12,162 nt of DNA from Temnopleurus reevesii (Eukaryota; Echinodermata; Echinoidea; Temnopleuroida; Temnopleuridae), in contig BQKZ01008577.1 in assembly GCA_036244855.1 (NCBI GenBank), positions 3,884 through 16,045 of the forward strand, written 5' to 3'. Shown one piece after another: positions 7,236-12,162 of the stretch (the stretch's first letter is position 1; every line of letters begins with the position of its first letter). The notes under the pieces were generated by a model, which was given only the letters and a program-made list of their open reading frames with translations, searched no databases and had not been told where the DNA came from. Position numbers and translations under genes: made by a program.

Positions 7236-8642
7236 ATGCTACAAATCCTGCTTTCTACATGTACTTCTACTGTTACTGCTGCTGCTATGTATTCTTATTC
7301 TGCTTCCCCCATTTCTCCTACTTCTACTACTCCTGCTATTTCTACTTCTACTTCTTCTGCACCTTTCATTTATATTTTTACGTCTATCTCTGCTGCTCCT
7401 TCAATTTCTAGTTCTTCTATTTCTACTACTCCCTTTATATTTCTCCCACTGCTCCTTCCATACTCCTTCCCTTTATATTTCTTCTACTGCTCCTCCCACT
7501 TCTACTTCTCCTACTCCTTCCCATTATATCTCTTCTACTGCTCCTCCACCTCTACCTCTCCTACTCCTTCCCTTTATATTTCTTCTACTTCTCCTTCCAC
7601 CTCTACTTCTCCTACTCCTTTCCTTTATATTTCTCCCACTGCTCCTTCCTCTTCTACTTCTCCTACTCCTTCCCATTATATCTCTTCTACTGCTCCTCCA
7701 CCTCTACCTCTCCTACTCCTTCCCTTTATATTTCTTCTACTGCTCCTCCCACTTCTACCTCTCCTATTCCTTTCCTTTATATTTCTTCTACTTCTCCTTC
7801 CACTTCTACTTCTCCTCTCCTTTATATTTCTTCTACTGCCCCTTCCTCTTCTACTCCTCCTTCTCCTTCCCTTTATATTTCTTCTACTACTCCTTCAATT
7901 TCTAGTTCTAGTTCTACTTCTACTTTTTCTTCCCTTTATATTTCTTCTACTACTCCTTCAATTTCTAGTTCTAGTTCTACTTCTACTTCTTCCCTTTATA
8001 TTTCTTCTACTCCTCCTTCAATTTCTAGTTCTAGTTCTACTTCTACTTTTTCTTCCCTTTATATTTCTTCTACTACTCCTTCAATTTCTAGTTCTAGTTC
8101 TACTTCTACTTCTTCCCTTTATATTTCTTCTACTCCTCCTTCAATTTCTAGTTCTAGTTCTACTTTTTCTTCCCTTTATATTTCTTCTACTACTCCTTCA
8201 ATTTCTATTTCTAGTTCTACTTCTATTTCTTCTTCCCTTTATATTTCTTCTAATACTCCTTCAATTTCTAGTTCTAGTTCTACTTCTACTTCTTCTTCCC
8301 TTTATTATTTCTTCTATTACTCCTTCCAGTTCTAATTCTACCTCTCCTACTCCTTTTTATATTTCTTCTACTACTCTTGCCCTTTCTACTTCTTCTTCTG
8401 CTGCTCCTCCATTTTCTCTTTCTACTTCGACAGTTCCTCCCTTTGTTTTAAATTCCAATTCTATTTATTGCTCCTTCCATTTCTACTTCTCCTGCTTCTG
8501 CCATTTCCACTTCATTTCATACGGCTACTACTGCATACCATCTACTGTCACTTTATCATATCATCTATCTAATATAATCCATTGCCTTATTCTGTCATCG
8601 TCAACTATATTTCATATGACACCACCAAAATTACTGCAATAA
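7236..8642 (+). other. Long open frame across the minisatellite, probably not a gene
   Basis: A + frame is open from 7200 to a TAA at 8640-8642, with its first ATG at 7236. The product is Ser/Thr/Pro-rich at the start, then Leu/Phe-rich through the repeat (motif PFIFLLLLLQFLVLV), then mixed. I doubt it is translated. In the first half the units are not multiples of three, so the same DNA is read in all three frames in turn (LYISSTSP, PLYFFYCSS, PFIFLLLLL). The frame survives only because the unit lacks stops in nearly every frame. There is no stable domain, and the hydrophobic runs are codon artefacts of CTT/CTA/CTC. In the second half the spacings are all multiples of three, which triplet slippage would also give. 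Confidence 0.15.
7468..8330 (+). repeat. Pyrimidine-rich minisatellite, ~51-bp then ~60-bp units
   Basis: Each unit starts with a form of CCCTTTATATTTCTTCTACT followed by TTC/TCC/TAC triplets. Unit starts read by eye are 7469, 7520, 7570, 7621, 7672, 7722, 7773, 7818, 7869, 7932, 7992, 8055, 8115, 8172, 8235 and 8298. Spacing is 50-51 in the first half (one 45), then 57-63 after units gain AATTTCTAGTTCTAGTTC. Units 7869-7991 and 7992-8114 form a 123-bp dimer (63+60) repeated once. The flanks 7200-7467 and 8330-8560 are degenerate TCT/ACT-rich sequence. On the other strand the unit is purine-rich (GAA/GTA). Confidence 0.9.
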
Positions 8643-9204
8643 CAATTCATACTAACCAGCTACAATTCTAATACAATTATCTCCCAAGGAAATCTCTAAG
8701 CCGTCTAGTGCAACCGTAGTGCTACCCATCTACTACTACTTCTACTACATACACTCATAGACCTACTGCACATAGTCCTTCACGCAAGTAGTGCTGTAGA
8801 ACTCATATAACCTGTATTGCTTTAGTACGAGTATTATTGTACTACAGGTGTAGTACTAGTATTATTGTGCTACGAGTACTAGTGGACTTATATTGTGTAA
8901 TACTTGTAGTATTATATCACACTATCATGCTTTACTAAGTATACTACTCTCTATAGTTATCTAGTTCTACTACATGTACACTCGGAAAGCAATAGGATAA
9001 ATCTAGCATAATATGACCATACTAGTACTACTTCCAGAAATTTGCCTCGAGGCATACTAAACGCTAAAATATAACATAACATTACTAAAAATCTATTATA
9101 CTTGCACCATTTAACAAGTCTATCACCCTTCAACAATACTTCTAATACACATATGGGTTCACTGAACACTTAATCATTTCATTCTCGCCCTTACCTTCAT
9201 CATC
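8643..9204. other. Degenerate TAC/GTA-rich flank of the minisatellite
   Basis: No gene is seen. From about 8700 to 8960 the sequence is rich in TAC, CTA and GTA words on both strands (GTAGTGCTAC, TACTACTACTTCTACTAC, AGTACTAGTG), consistent with an eroded triplet-rich repeat. Beyond 8960 it returns to plain AT-rich sequence. A 70-codon minus frame at 8957-9169 has no recognisable feature. Confidence 0.45.
8823..8873. repeat. Two 28-bp tandem units with a perfect short hairpin
   Basis: TAGTAC(G/T)AGTATTATTGT(A/G)CTAC occurs at 8823-8845 and 8851-8873, a period of 28 with two differences over 23 bases. Across the junction, GTACTAC (8839-8845) and GTAGTAC (8850-8856) form a perfect 7-bp stem with the loop AGGT. 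Confidence 0.75.
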
Positions 9205-9291
9205 ATGTCATACCATATACCATGGAATCATTCTCTTCTATTTCAAAGAAAATATTTACTTCTCTATTTTTATTTATGCACCTCTGCCCAC

Positions 9292-9295
9292 CTCT

Positions 9296-9333
<38 letters not shown>
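9292..9333 (+). repeat. (CT)n dinucleotide microsatellite
   Basis: About 20 CT units interrupted once by CA at 9301-9302; the uninterrupted TC run is 9303-9333. It begins the CT-rich block that continues to about 9800. Confidence 0.95.
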
Positions 9334-9335
<2 letters not shown>

Positions 9336-9442
9336 ATCTCTGCCCTCTCTCTTTCTGTTCAGCCTCCCCTCTCTGTTATCTCTCTTGATATGCCTCTATT
9401 CTCTGCCTCTTCTCTCTGCACCACTCTGCCTCACATCTCCCC

Positions 9443-9670
9443 ATCTCTGTTCTGCCTCCTTTCTCCTCTTTTCTCTACTCTGCTTTGCCCCTCTTCTCTG
9501 CTCTGCCTCTCATCTCCCCCATCTCTGTTCTGTCTCCTTTCTCCTCTTTTCTCTACTCTGCTTTGCCCCTCTTCTCTGCTCTGCCTCTCATCTCCCCATC
9601 TCTGTTCTGCCTCCCTTCTCCTCTTTTCTCTACTCTGATTTGCCCCTCTTATCTGCTCTGCCTCTCCTAA
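9443..9670 (+). repeat. Three tandem ~78-bp CT-rich units
   Basis: Units start with ATCTCTGTTCTG at 9443, 9521 and 9598, giving periods of 78 and 77. Each contains CTCCTCTTTTCTCTACTCTG, then TTTGCCCCTCTT and TGCTCTGCCTCTC. The first two are nearly identical; the third carries more substitutions (GATTTGCC, TTATCTG). Flanks from 9334 to 9800 are the same kind of CT/CTG-rich sequence without a clear register. Overlapping + frames of 200 and 138 codons cross the block in different phases and read only Leu/Ser/Pro, so I do not call a gene. Confidence 0.9.
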
Positions 9671-9807
9671 GCCTCACCCCATTGCCTAGTTTTTCTGCCT
9701 CTCCTCTCTGCGCCTCTCTGCCTCCTCTGTGCCTCTTCTTTCTCCATCTCTGCTCTGCCTCTCATCTTTGCCTCTACTCTCTGTCTCTCATGTCTGATGT
9801 CTCCTAA

Positions 9808-10245
9808 CCTTCTATTACCCACAACAGCTCTTAGATTTTGATTTAGTTTTAAATGTTCTACACTGTACTTTAGAAAGTCGCATGGACATAATTATGACTT
9901 ATCTCTGTCAAACATTATTTTCTGTAATTGATTTTTGTGTTGAATAAATCTTTAAATAATCATATAAAAACACAGACAATTTGTCAATTATGCATTTTTT
10001 GATGACTATCTCTCTTAGCTGTTTATACATAAGGTTCACGTATTTTGACTTTCTCATTAAAAAAAAACAGAGCAAATCACTGTCGTGTTACTTTTTTACT
10101 CTAAAATTATGTTTTCTAATTGTATGTAATTGAAAACCAATAAAGTCCCTGCGGAGGGGGAAAATGAACGTCGTTTGTCGTCATATTTGTGTTCAAACTT
10201 TATCACTTTTATTCTGAACTGAATAAACCTTGACTCTCAAGTCTT
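9808..10245. other. AT-rich spacer with poly(A)-signal hexamers
   Basis: Between the CT-rich block and the terminal array the sequence is plain AT-rich. AATAAA hexamers occur on the + strand at 9943-9948, 10139-10144 and 10222-10227. The last lies in the inverted repeat TTTATTC-TGAACT-GAATAAA (10208-10227), which gives a hexamer on both strands 20-25 bases before the array. In AT-rich DNA such hexamers are expected by chance, and no upstream gene is recognised, so this is only a possible transcript 3' end. Confidence 0.4.
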
Positions 10246-10490
10246 GCACCCTTCTTGACACCACTCTCCCTCCCTGGCACCACCTCTCTCTTCTTGGCAC
10301 CACCTCTCCCTTTTTGGCACCCCTCTCCCTTTTTGGCACCCCTCTCCCTCTTTGGCACCCCTCTCCCTGTTTGGTACCTCTCTCCCTTTCTGACACACCC
10401 TCTCCCTTCCTGGCATCACCTCTCCCTTCTTGGCACCCTCTCCCTTCCTGGCACCCTCTCTCCCCTCTCCCTTCTTGGCACCTAATCTCC

Positions 10491-11330
10491 CTTATTGGCA
10501 CCCCTCTCCGTTCTTGACACGCCCTCTCCCTTCTTTGCACCCTCTCCCTTCTTGGCACCCCTCTCCCTTCCTGGCACGACCTCTCCCTTCTTGGCACCCC
10601 TCTCCTTTTTGGCAACTCTCTCCCTGTTTGGCACACCTCTCCTTTCTTGGCACCATCTCTCCCTTCTTGGCACCACCTCTCCCATCTTGGGCACCACCTC
10701 TCCCTTCTTGACGGCACCCCCTCTCCCTTCTTGACACCACCCCCTCTCCCTTCCTGGCACCCTCTCTCCCCTCTCCCTTCTTGGCAGCATCTCTCCCCTC
10801 TCCCTTCTTGGCAGCATCTCTCCCTTATTGGCACCCCTCTCCGTTCTTGACACCCCTCTCCCTTCTTGGCACCACCCCTCTCCCTTCCCGGCAACCCTCT
10901 CCCTTCCTGACACCCCTCTCCCTTCCTGGCACCACCTCTCCCTTCCTGGCACCCCTCTCCCTTTTTTGGCACCCCTCTCCTTCTTGGCACCATCTCTCCC
11001 TCCTTGGCACCACCTCTCCCTTTTTGGCACCACCTCTCCCCTTCTTGGGCACCACCTCTCCCTTCTTGACACCACCCCCTCTCCCTTCCTGGCACCCCTC
11101 TCCCTTCCTGGCACCTCTCCCCTCTCCCTTCCTGGCACCCTCTCTCCCCTCTCCCTTCTTGGCAGCATCACTCCCTTATTGGCACCCCTCTCCGTTCGTG
11201 ACACCACTCTCCCTTCTTGGCACCACCCCCTCTCCCTTCCCGGCATCCCCTCTCCCTTCCTGGCACCACCTCTCCTTTCCTGGCACCCCTCTCCCTTCTT
11301 GGCAACACCTCTCCCTTCTTGGCACCCCTT
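10491..11330 (+). repeat. Higher-order repeat A, ~333-351 bp
   Basis: The marker CTTATTGGCACCCCTCTCCG followed by TTC(T/G)TGACAC recurs at 10491, 10824 and 11175, spacings of 333 and 351. It is preceded each time by CCCTCTCTCCCCTCTCCCTTC and a GGCA(C/G)C variant. Blocks 10491-10823 and 10824-11174 share variants in order, including a TTGGGCACC unit, then TTGACACCACCCCCTC. The third block follows the second through the CCCGGCA and CTTCCTGGCACCACC units before diverging near 11330. This indicates duplication of multi-unit segments rather than single-unit slippage. Confidence 0.8.
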
Positions 11331-12162
11331 CTTCCTTCTTGGCACCCCTTCTTCCTTCTTGGCACCACCTCTCCCTTCTTGCCACCCCCTCTCCCTTCTT
11401 GCCACCACCTCTCCCTTCTTGGCATCACCTCTTCCTTCTTGGCACCACCTCTCTCCCTTCACGGCACCCTCTCTCTCTTCCTGGCACCACTCTCCCTTCC
11501 TGGCACGCCCTGTCCCTTCCTGGCACCCCTCCCTTTCCTGGCACCACCTCTTCCTTCATGGCACCCCTCTCCCTTCTTAGCAACACCTCTCACTTTTTGG
11601 CACCCCTTCTTCCTTCTTGGCACCCTTCTTGGCACCCTTCTTCCTTCTTGGCACCACGTCTCCCTTCTTGGCACCACCTCTCCCTTTTTGACACCACCTA
11701 TTCCTTCTTGGCACCACCTCTTCCTTCTTGGCATCATCTCTCCCTCATTGGCACCCCTCTCCTTTCCTGGCATCCAATCTCCCTTCTTGACACCGTCGGC
11801 ACCCCTCTCCTTTCTTGGCACCACCTCTCTCCCTTCCCGGCACCCCCTCTCTCTTCATCGCACCCTCCCCCTTCCTGGCACCCCTCTCCCCTCTTGGCAC
11901 CCCTCTCCCTTCCTGGCATCCCTCTCCCTTCCTGGTACCCCTCTCCCTTCTTGGCACAACCTCTTCCTTCTTGGCACCCCTTCTTCATTCTTGGCACCCC
12001 TTCTTCCTTCTTGGCACCACCTTTCGATTCTTGGCACAACCTCTTCCTTCTTGGCACCACCTCTTCCTTCTTGGCACCACCCCTCTCCCTTCACGGCACC
12101 CCTCTTTCTTCCTGGCACACCCTCTCCCTTTCTGTCACCAACTCTCCCCTCCTGGCACCCCT
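11301..12162 (+). repeat. Higher-order repeat B, ~280-370 bp, TTCTTCCTTC variant
   Basis: The right part of the array uses another marker: GGCACCCCTTCTTC(C/A)TTC at 11321, 11599 and 11971 (spacings 278 and 372), each after a GCAACACC or GCACAACC unit. Later in each block come ACCTCTCTCCCTTC(A/C)CGGC or a close variant and a CTCT-rich unit (near 11449, 11825 and 12073). The third block is cut by the window edge. A and B are separate subfamilies meeting at about 11300-11330. Confidence 0.65.

Larger units (their letters stand above)
10246..12162 (+). repeat. Minisatellite of ~19-20-bp CTCTCCCTTCTTGGCACC units
   Basis: Direct repeats with consensus close to CCTCTCCCTTCTTGGCACCA run to the right edge, so the array is cut by the window. 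Units vary from about 17 to 23 bp, mostly by one or two bases in C runs or in the CCA junction, implying roughly 95-100 units. The commonest variants are CTTCCTGGC, CTTTTTGGC, CTTCTTGACAC and TTCCTTCTTGG. The + strand is pyrimidine-rich except for the GGCA block; the minus strand reads GGTGCCAAGAAGGGAGAGG. Frames of 60-326 codons run across it on both strands. A 20-bp unit read in triplets gives a 20-residue period (GAKKGEVVPRRERWCQEGRG), and no frame has an inherent stop, so these are artefacts. Confidence 0.95.

Noticed and set aside
9205..9807. 200-codon + frame with Leu/Ser runs, resembling a membrane protein
   Set aside because: Composition comes from CT repeats; a second frame is open over the same region and the 77-78-bp units shift register, so no single frame appears selected.
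10193..12118. Charged Gly/Arg/Glu/Lys repeat proteins on the minus strand
   Set aside because: Overlapping long frames exist in several phases and on both strands because the ~20-bp unit has no stops; no unique start, domain or splice structure supports a gene.
10246..12162. CRISPR-like array
   Set aside because: Units are contiguous with no unique spacers, degenerate and of variable length, in a eukaryotic setting; this is a minisatellite.

Overview
The window looks like non-coding nuclear DNA from a metazoan, most likely a marine invertebrate. The basis is AT-rich intergenic or intronic sequence, eukaryotic-type splice signals, short foldback DNA elements, an interspersed repeat with a GCGCCTTGAGCAC...GTGCGCTATATAAAT core and an ATT tail, and several kilobases of minisatellite. 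From memory, that interspersed repeat type is common in sea urchins and other marine deuterostomes, so an echinoderm is my best guess. No alignment was possible. I find no protein-coding gene I would defend, no rRNA, no tRNA and no CRISPR array.

Layout. 1-1500 is the only part with gene-like signals: a palindromic CRE with a CCAAT box near the left edge, and two segments bounded by reasonable splice acceptors and donors but closed by stops in every frame. These could be untranslated or lncRNA exons. 1500-5900 is AT-rich. It holds a G13 run, a 128-bp foldback element (2778-2905), a pair of related palindromes centred on AAGCGCTT (3847-3876 and 3922-3961) with a weaker third relative near 4225, and a possible diverged duplication. 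A SINE-like repeat tail lies at 5897-6022. A second copy of the foldback element (6206-6335) is flanked by TTAA on both sides.

From about 7200 to the right edge the + strand is strongly pyrimidine-rich. This half contains three unrelated tandem families, all with pyrimidines on the same strand: a TTC/TAC-rich minisatellite whose unit grows from about 51 to about 60 bp (7468-8330), a CT-rich tract with three ~78-bp units (9292-9670), and a >1.9-kb array of ~19-20-bp units carrying TTGGCAC (10246 to the edge). The last array has two higher-order repeat families. Long open frames across these arrays (up to 480 codons) follow from stop-free repeat units. They stay open in several frames, and in the last array on both strands, so I do not call them genes.

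The best leads are four. The two foldback copies share an arm mismatch in the same orientation but carry their loops in opposite orientation. The AAGCGCTT palindromes form a cluster. The terminal array has nested higher-order structure. The strand asymmetry persists over 5 kb. I see no convincing new functional system.
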